A stretch of DNA of 48,499 nt from JAYFRE01 sp034926235 (GTDB taxonomy: Bacteria; Pseudomonadota; Alphaproteobacteria; Rhodospirillales; Magnetospirillaceae): the NCBI GenBank assembly GCA_034926235.1, contig JAYFRE010000044.1, positions 1-48,499 of the forward strand. The letters are read 5' to 3'. Made by a program: the position numbers and the translations under genes. The notes under the pieces are model-generated. The model had not been told where the DNA came from, ran no database searches, and saw nothing but the letters and a program-made list of their open reading frames with translations. Positions 25,004 through 33,131 of this stretch are shown one piece after another (positions within the stretch are counted from its first letter, which is position 1; each line of letters starts with the position of its first letter).

Positions 25004-26389
25004 ATGTACAGTGTCTGCGACATGTTCAAGATCGGAATCGGCCCGTCCAGCTCGCATACCGTCGGGCCGATGGTCGCGGGAGGGCTGTTCATCCAGGAAC
25101 TGGAAAAGCGGGAAATCCTGGATCGGACGACCCGCCTGCGGGCCGATATTCATGGATCCCTGTCCCTGACCGGCCCGGGACATCATACGGATGTCGCCAT
25201 TATCATGGGACTGGCGGGCGGCAAGCCGGAAAGCGTCGATATCGCCGCCATTCCGGAGTTTGTCGGCGCCGTGCGCCGCAGTGGACGCCTTCCCTTGGCC
25301 GGAGGCCGCCACGAAGTCGATTTTCCTGCCGGCGCCGGATTGGTTTTCCATGACGAAGCCTTGCCCTTGCATGAAAACGGTCTGGTGCTGCATGCCTTTG
25401 CGGGCGAGGAAGAACTCCTGACCCGCACCTATTATTCGGTCGGAGGCGGCTTCGTCGTCGAAGCGGAGCATTTCTTCGACAAAGCGGAAAGTGCCGCTTT
25501 CCTGCCCTATCCGTTCCGCAACGCCGCCGATCTCCTCGGACACTGCGCCGCGTCGGGCCTGACTTTGCCCGAGATTGTGCTTGAAAACGAGCTGACCTGG
25601 CGTAGCCGCGGGCAGATCGAGGCTTATTTCGCCGCCCTCTGGCGGACCATGCAAGATTGCATCGCGCGAGGCGTCGGGACGAAGGGGATTCTGCCCGGCC
25701 CGCTCGCCGTGCCGCGCCGGGCGGCGGTTCTGAACGAGGCGCTGCCTCGTCCGGGGATCGATGACCCAATGCGTGCCATCGACTGGATCAACATGGTGGC
25801 TTTGGCCGTAAGCGAGGAGAACGCGGCCGGAGGTCGGGTCGTAACGGCGCCGACCAACGGGGCCTGCGGCATCATTCCGGCGGTTCTCGCCTACCACGAC
25901 CGGTTCGTGGCGGCGCTGGACGGCGAGAGGCTTCGGCGGTTTTTCCTTACGGCCGGCGTGATCGGAACACTCTACAAGATGAACGCCTCGATCTCCGGGG
26001 CCGAGGTCGGCTGCCAGGGCGAGGTCGGCGTCGCCTGTTCGATGGCCGCGGCGGGGTTGGCCGAACTGATGGGAGCCGGGCCGGAACGGGTTTGCATCGC
26101 CGCCGAGATCGGGATGGAGCATAATCTAGGACTGACCTGCGATCCGGTCGCGGGTCAGGTCCAGGTGCCTTGCATCGAGCGCAACGCCATGGCGGCGGTC
26201 AAGGCTGTCAATGCCGCGCGTATGGCGCTGCAACGCGATAGCATGCCCTGCGTGTCGCTCGATACGGTGATCGAGACGATGTACGAAACCGGGCGCGATA
26301 TGAGCGTCAAATACCGCGAGACATCCTGCGGCGGTCTTGCCGTCAAGGTCGGCGGCGGCTTCGCCAGAATTTCGCCGCCTTGCTGTTGA
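25004..26389 (+). CDS. sdaA: L-serine ammonia-lyase (single-chain, iron-sulfur)
   Basis: This 461-aa enzyme deaminates L-serine to pyruvate and ammonia with a [4Fe-4S] cluster. The N-terminal beta domain starts SVCDMFKIGIGPSSSHTVGPM. The alpha domain has APTNGACGIIPAVL, NASISGAEVGCQGEVGVACSMAAAG (in two parts) and LTCDPVAGQVQVPCIERNAM, containing the cluster cysteines. Length is normal. It follows the broken amidohydrolase by 68 bases and is probably in the LysR-linked operon. With the convergent CycA-like permease it makes a serine or D-amino-acid uptake and catabolism set. Confidence 0.95.
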   Translation: MYSVCDMFKIGIGPSSSHTVGPMVAGGLFIQELEKREILDRTTRLRADIHGSLSLTGPGHHTDVAIIMGLAGGKPESVDIAAIPEFVGAVRRSGRLPLAGGRHEVDFPAGAGLVFHDEALPLHENGLVLHAFAGEEELLTRTYYSVGGGFVVEAEHFFDKAESAAFLPYPFRNAADLLGHCAASGLTLPEIVLENELTWRSRGQIEAYFAALWRTMQDCIARGVGTKGILPGPLAVPRRAAVLNEALPRPGIDDPMRAIDWINMVALAVSEENAAGGRVVTAPTNGACGIIPAVLAYHDRFVAALDGERLRRFFLTAGVIGTLYKMNASISGAEVGCQGEVGVACSMAAAGLAELMGAGPERVCIAAEIGMEHNLGLTCDPVAGQVQVPCIERNAMAAVKAVNAARMALQRDSMPCVSLDTVIETMYETGRDMSVKYRETSCGGLAVKVGGGFARISPPCC

Positions 26390-26395
26390 TCCGGA

Positions 26396-26436
26396 CGATA
26401 CCGGCCGAAGCAGTGTCGCCGCTCCGGCCGGTATCG
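26396..26436. terminator. Bidirectional stem-loop between sdaA and permease
   Basis: CGATACCGGCCG (26396-26407) and its exact complement (26425-26436) form a 12-bp stem with a 17-base loop, 6 bases from each of two convergent stop codons. The symmetry fits a shared transcript end, although no T-run is present. Confidence 0.55.
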
Positions 26437-26441
26437 GGACG

Positions 26442-27872
26442 TCACGGCGTCGGGATGGCGTCGGGCCCTTTTTCCGTTCGCTGTTCCAGCTTGTCCGCCT
26501 TGTTCCAGCCGACAGCGTAATAGACGGCAAGCAAAAGGACGATCCAGAGCGGTCCGACGATCATGGCGATGCGCGTCGAGCCGTCGAGGCACAACACGAC
26601 ATAAATGAACGCCATGAAGGCCAGCCCGATATAGTTGGTGTAAGGGAACCAGGGCGACGGATATTTCAGTCCGGCGATCTGTTCCGCGGTCATCTGTTTG
26701 CGCGCCTTGATCTGGATGACGAAAATCGTGCCCCAGATCCACACCCCGGCGAAGGTGGCGACGCTGGTGACGATGATGAACACCTGTTCGGGCAGCACGT
26801 AATTCAACAGCACGCCGACCATCATGACGGCCGAGGAGGCGACGATGCCGCGCGCGGGCACCCTGTGCGAACTGACGGAGTCGAAACAGGCGGGGCCGCG
26901 TTTTTGCCGCGCCAGATTGTAGAGCATGCGGCCATTGCTGAAGATGCCGCTGTTGCAGGATGACAGGGCAGCGGTCAGGACGACGAAATTGATGAAGGCC
27001 GCGGCCTTGTCGATGCCCAGATTCTCAAAGGTCAGGACGAAAGGGCTGCCCTTGGAGCCGATCTCGTTCCAGGGGAAAATGCTCATGATCACGAAAAGCG
27101 CGCCGATATAGAAAATCAGGATCCGCCACAGCACCTTGTTGATGGCGCTGGGGATCGTGCGCTCGGGGTTGGCGGCTTCGCCGGCGGTGACGCCGACCAG
27201 CTCGATGCCGACAAAGGCGAACATGACCATGCTTAAGGCCAGCACCACCCCGCTGATTCCGTTGGGCATGAATCCGCCCTGCAGCGCGTAGAGATTGGAG
27301 ACGCCGGTGGGAACGCCGTCATGGCCCAGGCCGAACAGGATGATGCCGGCGCCCAGGGCGATCATGGTCAGGATGACGGCGACCTTGATCATGGCGAACC
27401 AGAATTCGAATTCGCCGAACAGATTGACCGCGATCAGATTGATGGTGGTCATGCAGACCAGCGCCGCCAGGGCGGGGATCCATTGCGGCAGGTCGGGCCA
27501 CCAAAAGGTGCAATAGACGCCAACGGCGGTAATTTCAGCCATGCCGGTCACGACCCACATGAACCAGTAGGTCCATCCGGTGATATAGCCGGCCTTGGCG
27601 CCCATGAACATGTTGGCATAGGCGCTGAACGAACCCGAAACCGGGTACTGGACGGCGATTTCGCCCAAGGAGCGCATCATGAAATAAAGGACGAGACCGC
27701 CGGCCAGATAGGACAGCATAAGCGCCGGTCCGGCGGTTTTGATCGCGGTGCTGGAACCTAAGAACAGGCCGACGCCGATGGCGCCGCCGACGGCGATGAG
27801 CTGGATGTGGCGGTCTTCCAGACCGCGTTTAAGATGTTCGTCCGTTTCGGATGAATTTTTTGGGTTGGTCAT
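26442..27872 (-). CDS. cycA: Amino-acid permease, CycA-like (D-serine/D-alanine/glycine type)
   Basis: A 476-aa APC-family permease with 12 hydrophobic segments. It starts RGLEDRHIQLIAVGGAIGVGLF, the signature of the amino-acid transporter subfamily. GWTYWFMWVVTGMAEITAV, FGEFEFWFAMIKV, FVGIELVGVTAGEAANPE and FINFVVLTAALSSCNSGIFS follow the E. coli CycA pattern more closely than GabP or AnsP. Transport of glycine, D-serine or D-alanine by proton symport is inferred. ATG 27872 has AGGGGG six bases before it. It is convergent with sdaA, consistent with serine use. Confidence 0.85.
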   Translation of the reverse strand: MTNPKNSSETDEHLKRGLEDRHIQLIAVGGAIGVGLFLGSSTAIKTAGPALMLSYLAGGLVLYFMMRSLGEIAVQYPVSGSFSAYANMFMGAKAGYITGWTYWFMWVVTGMAEITAVGVYCTFWWPDLPQWIPALAALVCMTTINLIAVNLFGEFEFWFAMIKVAVILTMIALGAGIILFGLGHDGVPTGVSNLYALQGGFMPNGISGVVLALSMVMFAFVGIELVGVTAGEAANPERTIPSAINKVLWRILIFYIGALFVIMSIFPWNEIGSKGSPFVLTFENLGIDKAAAFINFVVLTAALSSCNSGIFSNGRMLYNLARQKRGPACFDSVSSHRVPARGIVASSAVMMVGVLLNYVLPEQVFIIVTSVATFAGVWIWGTIFVIQIKARKQMTAEQIAGLKYPSPWFPYTNYIGLAFMAFIYVVLCLDGSTRIAMIVGPLWIVLLLAVYYAVGWNKADKLEQRTEKGPDAIPTP

Positions 27873-28218
27873 AGGGGTCCCCCTGCGGCCTCGTCCGAAG
27901 CAGGTCCGGGCGCAGCCTTTTTTTGTCTGTCGTTGGGTCGCCGATCCGTCTGATTGCACAAGACCGAGGGGCGGTTGCCCATGCCGTGGCGGCGATCGGG
28001 AGCAAGGCCGCCCATAGGGGAAAGCCTTGTCCAGCGCGCCCCGACGCCGGATGCGGAAAAGGCGGACGCCCTACGTTCCGATCAGGTCGGAGACGCCTCC
28101 ATCGGGCAAATTTCGCCTTCATCCCGGTCGGTTTCACGGGCAGGGTGACCGATCTTCCGCGCAAGACCGGTTCCGGTCAACACGCCATCAGTCGGTATGA
28201 CGCGCCGGTCGGTCGCCG
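27873..28218. other. Intergenic region between permease and tetR
   Basis: In these 346 bases I see no gene and no known riboswitch. A 14-base dyad (GACCGG at 28165-28170, CCGGTC at 28173-28178) is a possible regulator site, and an A-rich tract on the minus strand (about 27918-27924) lies about 50 bases before the permease start. Confidence 0.3.
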
Positions 28219-28833
28219 TCAGGTCAGGGAAGGGTGGGCCGGGCCCGGTTTCAGCCCATGCAGGAAGAGCCCTAACATGCGCTGGGTCGGGGCTGCCGCT
28301 TCGGCCGTTCCGGCGTGGCGGATCGCGGCTTTGGCCCCCCACAGGGCGGCCAGGATGAAATCGGCGGCTTCGACGCAATCGATCTCAGGCGCTACGTCGC
28401 CCAGCGCCTGGGCGCGCCGGAGAGTGGCCGCGATGCGCGCCACGGCGTCATGGCGAAAGGAGTCGATGGCGGCGCGCGTGCGCGGGCTGACCCCGGCATC
28501 GGCCATGATGGCGTTCAGCATCAGGCAACCCCAGTTGCCGGCGGGCCCCAGCCGTTCCGGGTGGGCGTAGACGCCGATCAAGGCTTCGAGATCGGCGATC
28601 CCGCCATCCTGCAGATGTTTTTCGTAAAGCGTCCGGGTCGCGCTGATATAGCGTTCGAGCGCGGCTTCGAATAGCCGCTCCTTGTCGCCGAACAGGTTAT
28701 AAAGGCTCATCCGGGCGACGCCGGTCGCCTGCTCGATGTCGCTCAGACTCGTCCCCTCGTAGCCTTTGCGCCAAAAGAGGAAAAGCGTCTCCCGCAGGAT
28801 GTCGTCCGGATCGAAGGTTCGCGGTCTCGCCAT
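28219..28833 (-). CDS. TetR-family transcriptional regulator
   Basis: A 204-aa TetR/AcrR repressor. The helix-turn-helix is at about residues 8-55 (ILRETLFLFWRKGYEGTSLSDI, MSLYNLFGDKERLF). The C-terminal ligand domain has GNWGCLMLNAIMAD and AADFILAALWGAKAAIRHA, like YcdC/NemR-type repressors. It follows the two GST genes on the same strand (38 bases after the second), so it is probably the last gene of the operon it controls; a candidate operator is at 30234-30243. Confidence 0.9.
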   Translation of the reverse strand: MARPRTFDPDDILRETLFLFWRKGYEGTSLSDIEQATGVARMSLYNLFGDKERLFEAALERYISATRTLYEKHLQDGGIADLEALIGVYAHPERLGPAGNWGCLMLNAIMADAGVSPRTRAAIDSFRHDAVARIAATLRRAQALGDVAPEIDCVEAADFILAALWGAKAAIRHAGTAEAAAPTQRMLGLFLHGLKPGPAHPSLT

Positions 28834-28871
28834 GCGCGTTCATCGTCATCAAAGGGTTCAAAGGCCGTTGT

Positions 28872-29552
28872 TTAGCGGGTCAGGGCGTTCCGTCCCAGGG
28901 TCCGGGTGCCGTCCGCGCCCAAGGGTGGCGGCACGGCCACGCCGCGCTGGCAGCCGGGCCGGGCCGCCATCCGGTCGATCCATCGCGCCAGATGGTCCAG
29001 CCCGTCGATGGAAACGCGCGGCCATTTATAGCCGCGGACCCAGGGCCACAGGGCGATGTCGGCGATACTGAAGGTGTCGCAAACATAATCGCGTCCGTCC
29101 AGGCGATGGTTCAGCACCTCGTAGAGACGGCGGGTCTCGTTCTGATAGCGCTGGATCACCGAAGGCAGGGTTTCTTCGAAATAACGTACGAAAACATTGG
29201 CCTGACCCTGCATCGGTCCGATGCCGCCGACCTGGAACATCAGCCATTGCACGACCTCGGAACGTGCTTTGGCGTCGCGGGGCAGGAAGCGCCCGGTTTT
29301 TTCGGCCAGATAGAGCAAGATCGCCCCCGATTCCATGATCGGAAATCCGCCCGCCTCGCGGTCGATCAGGGTGGGGATCTTGCCGTTGGGGTTCAAGCGC
29401 AGATAGGCGGGGTCCTTCTGTGCACCGCTGGCGAGATCGACGGGGTGGACGTCATAGGCGACGCCGAGCTCCTCAAGCATGATCGATATCTTGAAGCCGT
29501 TCGGCGTCGCGGCGGTATAGAGCTGGTAAGGTGCTTCAGATGGACCCGCCAT
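28872..29552 (-). CDS. Glutathione S-transferase family protein (YfcG-like)
   Basis: A 226-aa GST. The thioredoxin-like N-terminal domain has LYTAATPNGFKISIMLEELGVAYDVHPVDL; NPNGKIPTLID includes the cis-proline and FPIMESGAILLYLAEKTGRF holds the glutathione-binding E-S. This layout (TPNGFK with Asn) is that of YfcG/YghU-type GSTs with disulfide reductase activity. The C-terminal helical domain includes FSIADIALWPWVRGY. It starts 3 bases after the stop of the upstream GST gene. Confidence 0.9.
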   Translation of the reverse strand: MAGPSEAPYQLYTAATPNGFKISIMLEELGVAYDVHPVDLASGAQKDPAYLRLNPNGKIPTLIDREAGGFPIMESGAILLYLAEKTGRFLPRDAKARSEVVQWLMFQVGGIGPMQGQANVFVRYFEETLPSVIQRYQNETRRLYEVLNHRLDGRDYVCDTFSIADIALWPWVRGYKWPRVSIDGLDHLARWIDRMAARPGCQRGVAVPPPLGADGTRTLGRNALTR

Positions 29553-29555
29553 GGT

Positions 29556-30185
29556 TCAGGCCTTGGCGCTGGGCCGGGCGGACAGGTCGGCGTGCCAGCG
29601 TTTGAGCGCGACCGCGTCTTCGGGCACCGGTTCCTTGATGGCGCGGGCGAAATCGACGCTGACCAGGGCGGTGATGTCGGCCACGCTGAAACGCTTGCCG
29701 GCGACGAAGGGGCTGTCACCGAGACGGCGGTTCAGATCGGCGAAGAATTGACGGACCCTGAGCCGGCCCCGTTCGGCCAAGGCCGGAATCTGCTCGTAAT
29801 GGATCGGCCCGGGCAAGGCGCGGCCCTGGAACCCCTTGGAGCTGTTGCGGAAGCATTCGATGACGGCCTCGAAGCCGTTCATCTCCATCTCGCGCTGCCA
29901 CATAGCGATTACGGCGCGTTCCTCGGGCGTCTCGCCGGTCAGGCGGGGGCCGGGAAAGACCTCGTCGAGATAGAGGCTGATGGACATCGAATCGAGCAGC
30001 TTGACGCCGTTGTCGAGTTCGAGCACCGGCACCGTCCGATGCGGGTTGATGGTGGTGAAGCCATCTTTGAAATGCTCGCCCTTGCCGAGATCGACCTGGA
30101 TGGTCTCGATGACGATATTTTTCTCCGCCATCAAAATGCGCACCCGGCGCGGGCTGGGTGCGCTCTGGCAATCATAGAATTTCAT
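29556..30185 (-). CDS. Glutathione S-transferase family protein
   Basis: A 209-aa GST. N-terminal MKFYDCQSAPSPRRVRILMAEK, then NPHRTVPVLELDNG (cis-Pro) and LLDSMSISLYLDEVFPG. The glutathione-binding segment has D-S where most have E-S. The C-terminal domain has FSVADITALVSVDFARAI. It is the first gene of a GST-GST-tetR operon preceded by a promoter overlapping a dyad (30229-30249), suggesting induction by an electrophile or oxidant. The paralogous GST downstream is only distantly similar. Confidence 0.9.
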   Translation of the reverse strand: MKFYDCQSAPSPRRVRILMAEKNIVIETIQVDLGKGEHFKDGFTTINPHRTVPVLELDNGVKLLDSMSISLYLDEVFPGPRLTGETPEERAVIAMWQREMEMNGFEAVIECFRNSSKGFQGRALPGPIHYEQIPALAERGRLRVRQFFADLNRRLGDSPFVAGKRFSVADITALVSVDFARAIKEPVPEDAVALKRWHADLSARPSAKA

Positions 30186-30525
30186 TCTCGTCCCTTCTTG
30201 ATCGAGTTGGCTCGGCTAAGGCTATAGTTTTTTACCGATCAGTCAAGAATGGATGAGGCGTCGGCAGGGAAAAGCCATGGCGCATTGTTGAAAGGCGTCA
30301 GCAAATTTGGCTTACGAGGTGGAGGTGGTGGTCCACTTAAGCGTCGGGCGGCTGGTGTAAGGGGTGAAAGGTCAAGGAACCATCAATGAAATAGCAAGTG
30401 CCAGAGGCTGTTTCAGTTGATGTTTAGCAGCCCACCATTCCAGTGAGAGATGCCGGCGGGTGGCGCAGCACCTATTGCGTGTTAGAATCCTGGTGAAAGG
30501 GTTCATGAGCGCGCAGGGGGGGGCA
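30186..30525. other. Intergenic region between GST operon and orphan gene
   Basis: This is 340 bases with the GST promoter/operator at the left end. The remainder (about 30250-30525) is less GC-rich than its surroundings and holds no gene or known RNA element that I can support; AGGGGGGG at 30515-30522 is the likely ribosome site of the next gene. It marks the left border of the atypical segment ending at tRNA-Arg. Confidence 0.35.
30200..30246 (-). promoter_or_regulatory. GST operon promoter with overlapping TetR-type operator
   Basis: On the minus strand TTGACT (30246-30241) could be a -35 box, with TATAGC/TAGCCT about 14-16 bases on as a weak -10. The near-palindrome ACCGATCAGT (30234-30243) overlaps the -35 box, the usual place for a TetR-type operator. 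The assignment to the TetR gene at 28219 is inferred. Confidence 0.4.
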
Positions 30526-31545
30526 ATGCCAAAGCTGATCTATCACAGCGAAAAGGTTGGCTGTGGTGCGACCATTGGGCTGGATAGCGGCGAAACGTGC
30601 ATCATCTCGGTCGCCCAGGCGAGCGTGCTGGTCCGCGGTCGCAAACAAGGAGTCATCGCGGCGCTGGTCGGGTCCTTCCTCAAATCGAAGCTCTACGAGG
30701 AGAAGGATGTCTACAAGGCCGCTGTGACAGCGATGGCGTTGGACACTCTCTATCCAGACTATCGGGTGCCGATCCGGTTTAACAATCGCATTCTCGGGGC
30801 CTTCGCTAACGCGGTGTGGCAATGCACCACGATGGCGGAAGTAAGCGTGATGCTCCACACCGCCGGCCAGAAGATAATGGGCAACAAGGCGCCGCCAAGA
30901 AGCGGGGACCGTCCGCCGTCCGGGGATGGAGCATCGCCCGAGACAGCCATCTTCATCGAGGCGCGGCACAGCCTCGAAGGTATCCCGCAGGAATACGCAG
31001 CACTCGAGGCCAAGTTCGGAAAGAGGGGCGTTGACTGGAAGGTGGTGGACCGCTTCCTCGTTGAACCGGGTGACGGACGTGTGCTGGAGAAATTCATCCT
31101 CTCGGTTAGAGACCGGAGGGAGGTCATCCATTTCGATATCAGCGGATTCGTCCACTCCAACGGACCCGAGGAGCAGGTCCGGCTGGATAGAGTCATTGCA
31201 AAGCACGATAAGGAAGTGAAAATCCTTTTGCCCAAGGACCGGGCGATGTTCCTTTCAACAATCGTCCTTAAACTAACCGAGAAGCAACTGGAGCAGTTGG
31301 GTTGGTCTACGGAGGTCAAGAACGATTTGGTCGGCGGCCTCTTCGGCGCGCTCAACCCGTTCCTCGGGAAGGATTACAACGACATTCCACCGAGCTATGA
31401 GGTCGAGATGCTGCTGTCGCAGTGGTCTCGGATCTACGTATTCCTGAGGATGTGCGAACCGCGCGACATCGAGCAGGAGGAAGAGTTGGAAGACCTCAAG
31501 GCGTTCATCGGCGGGGCCGTCGAGAAGGCGAAGTGCGGCGCCTGA
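30526..31545 (+). CDS. Unrecognised protein next to tRNA-Arg
   Basis: This 339-aa protein matches no family I know. It appears soluble, with no signal peptide or membrane helix. Three parts are visible: an N-terminal segment of about 120 residues with VGCGATIGLDSGETCIISV and alternating hydrophobic helices; a disordered Pro/Gly/Ser linker (about 125-143); and a region beginning TAIFIEARHSLEGIPQEYAALEAK, then FGKRGVDWKVVDR and EVIHFDISGF, followed by a helical acidic C-terminus (IEQEEELEDLKAF). ATG 30526 is chosen for its AGGGGGGG; ATG 30505 is an alternative. Composition is less GC-rich than the core genes, and it lies beside a tRNA, so transfer is likely. Confidence 0.65.
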   Translation: MPKLIYHSEKVGCGATIGLDSGETCIISVAQASVLVRGRKQGVIAALVGSFLKSKLYEEKDVYKAAVTAMALDTLYPDYRVPIRFNNRILGAFANAVWQCTTMAEVSVMLHTAGQKIMGNKAPPRSGDRPPSGDGASPETAIFIEARHSLEGIPQEYAALEAKFGKRGVDWKVVDRFLVEPGDGRVLEKFILSVRDRREVIHFDISGFVHSNGPEEQVRLDRVIAKHDKEVKILLPKDRAMFLSTIVLKLTEKQLEQLGWSTEVKNDLVGGLFGALNPFLGKDYNDIPPSYEVEMLLSQWSRIYVFLRMCEPRDIEQEEELEDLKAFIGGAVEKAKCGA

Positions 31546-31584
31546 TCCAGCCCTCTCCCTTCGGCACGCCCTCGACACACTGAA

Positions 31585-31625
31585 CACCCGGCAGGTTCGA
31601 ACTTGTGGCCTCTGCCGATGGAGGG
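31585..31625 (-). repeat. Inverted partial copy of tRNA-Arg 3' half
   Basis: Read on the minus strand, this 41-base stretch matches tRNA-Arg positions 31736-31777. It contains a 21-base block, from GGCAGAGGCC to TTCGAA, identical to the anticodon-stem, variable and T-arm part of the tRNA, with mismatches on both sides. It lies about 110 bases before the tRNA in opposite orientation. It looks like a relic of tRNA-targeted recombination and could pair with the tRNA in a read-through transcript. Confidence 0.8.
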
Positions 31626-31705
31626 ATGCGCAGCTTCCCCTTTGCCTTCCCGCACAGGATGCGCTATACGGGGGCTCATGTAGCACCGAGCTACATTTTT
31701 CCAGT

Positions 31706-31782
<77 letters not shown>

Positions 31783-31955
31783 TTCTCTTCAATAGGTAAC
31801 GACATGACCGGATGGCGGCATGGGTCGCCTTTGTCTTCTCGCCCGATTGCGGCCGGGGAGGGCGGGATGGTTTTGTTCTGTTCCTGGCGATCTGGGCGCG
31901 ATAGCCTGACCGTATTTCTCGTTTAAGTAGAGAAACGGAACAGGGAGAGGGACGC

Positions 31956-33032
31956 ATGGGCCGGTGGATTGCTGCGTGGGCGTTGCTTCTGGTTTTGCTC
32001 TGGCCGGAATCGGGTAGGACCGGGGACAATGTGCGGGTGTCCACCCTTGAGCTGGAGCCGTTTGTCATCGACACCGGCGGGTCCCTGTCCGGTTTCAGCA
32101 TCGATCTTTGGGACGAAATCGCGGTCCGGCTCGGCGTTGAAACCAGCTATCACACGGAGCAGGACGTCGCAGGGCTGTTTGATTCCTTGCGTAACGGAAC
32201 CGCCGATGCCGCTGTTTCCGGGTTGTTCTACAGTGTGGAGCGCGATCAGGAGTTCGATTTTTCCTATCCCATCATCCAGACGGGTTTGCGCATCATGGTG
32301 CGCGAGACAGGGGGAATCGATGCGCCCAACTGGTTGCAGGGGCTTATGGCCCTGCTGTTTTCCAAAGCCAGCCTGATCTGGGTCGGCATCGCACTGGTTC
32401 TCGTGTTTTTCGCCGCCCATGTGGTTTGGCTGCTGGAATATCTGGAGAACGAGACGCCGGCTCTGCGCGAGAAATACATTCCCGGTATTTTCCGGGCGAT
32501 GTATTGGGCCGCGACGACGCTGATGGGTCAGGGCGGCGAACAGGGGCCGCGCCAATGGCTGGCGCGAATGCTGACGGTGTTCTGGATGTTCGTCGGCATC
32601 ATCTTCATCGCCTCCTACACCGCGCAATTGACGATGATGCTGACGGTGCAACGCATCCACGGCACCATCGACGGGCCTGAGGATCTGATCGGCAAACGGG
32701 TCGCCACTTTGGCCGGCAGTTCGGCGATCCCCTATCTTCGGCAGCGCGGCGCGGTGGTCGCGGAATTCCCTCAGAATGAGGAGGTCTACCGGGCGCTTTT
32801 GGACGGACGGGCGGATGCCGTCGTCCAAGGGGCAGCGGGATTAGAATATTACGCCACCCATCAGGGACGGGGTTTGGTCCGAATGGTTGGGACGCAATTC
32901 AACGAGAACGGCGTGGGTTTTGCTTTTCCCCTGCAGAGTCCCTTGCGCAAGAAGGTGGATACGATTCTGCTGGGCATGCGGGAGGATGGAAGTTACCAGC
33001 GGATTTTTGAACGCTGGTTCGGCTTGGAGTGA
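31956..33032 (+). CDS. Ionotropic-glutamate-receptor-like ligand-gated channel
   Basis: A 358-aa protein with the iGluR plan. A signal peptide (about 1-22) is followed by ligand-lobe S1 (23-130, as in amino-acid binding proteins: SGFSIDLWDEIAVRLG, DFSYPIIQTGLRIMV). Then come transmembrane helix 1 (about 139-160), a re-entrant pore loop (179-199, YWAATTLMGQGGEQGPR), transmembrane helix 2 (203-229, ending SYTAQLTMML) and lobe S2 (235-358). The potassium filter TVGYGD of GluR0 is absent. The pore instead matches the animal AMPA-type pattern MQQG...PR and SYTANLAAF, with Gln192 at the Q/R site. Four subunits would form an inner-membrane channel gated by a periplasmic ligand, probably an amino acid. 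Start ATG 31956 follows AGGGAGAGG. Confidence 0.85.
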   Translation: MGRWIAAWALLLVLLWPESGRTGDNVRVSTLELEPFVIDTGGSLSGFSIDLWDEIAVRLGVETSYHTEQDVAGLFDSLRNGTADAAVSGLFYSVERDQEFDFSYPIIQTGLRIMVRETGGIDAPNWLQGLMALLFSKASLIWVGIALVLVFFAAHVVWLLEYLENETPALREKYIPGIFRAMYWAATTLMGQGGEQGPRQWLARMLTVFWMFVGIIFIASYTAQLTMMLTVQRIHGTIDGPEDLIGKRVATLAGSSAIPYLRQRGAVVAEFPQNEEVYRALLDGRADAVVQGAAGLEYYATHQGRGLVRMVGTQFNENGVGFAFPLQSPLRKKVDTILLGMREDGSYQRIFERWFGLE

Positions 33033-33131
33033 GGGGCAGAACGGTTGTTGGGGCTTGGGATTGCTTTGCCGGGGCTAGTGATGCCATGATCACCGCCCAT
33101 CGCGTTGCATAATAAGGAAGGACGTCGTTTC

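Noticed and set aside
27873..28218. Glycine riboswitch before the CycA-like permease.
   Set aside because: Fragments such as GGGCAAA occur, but on the wrong strand and without the paired aptamer core.
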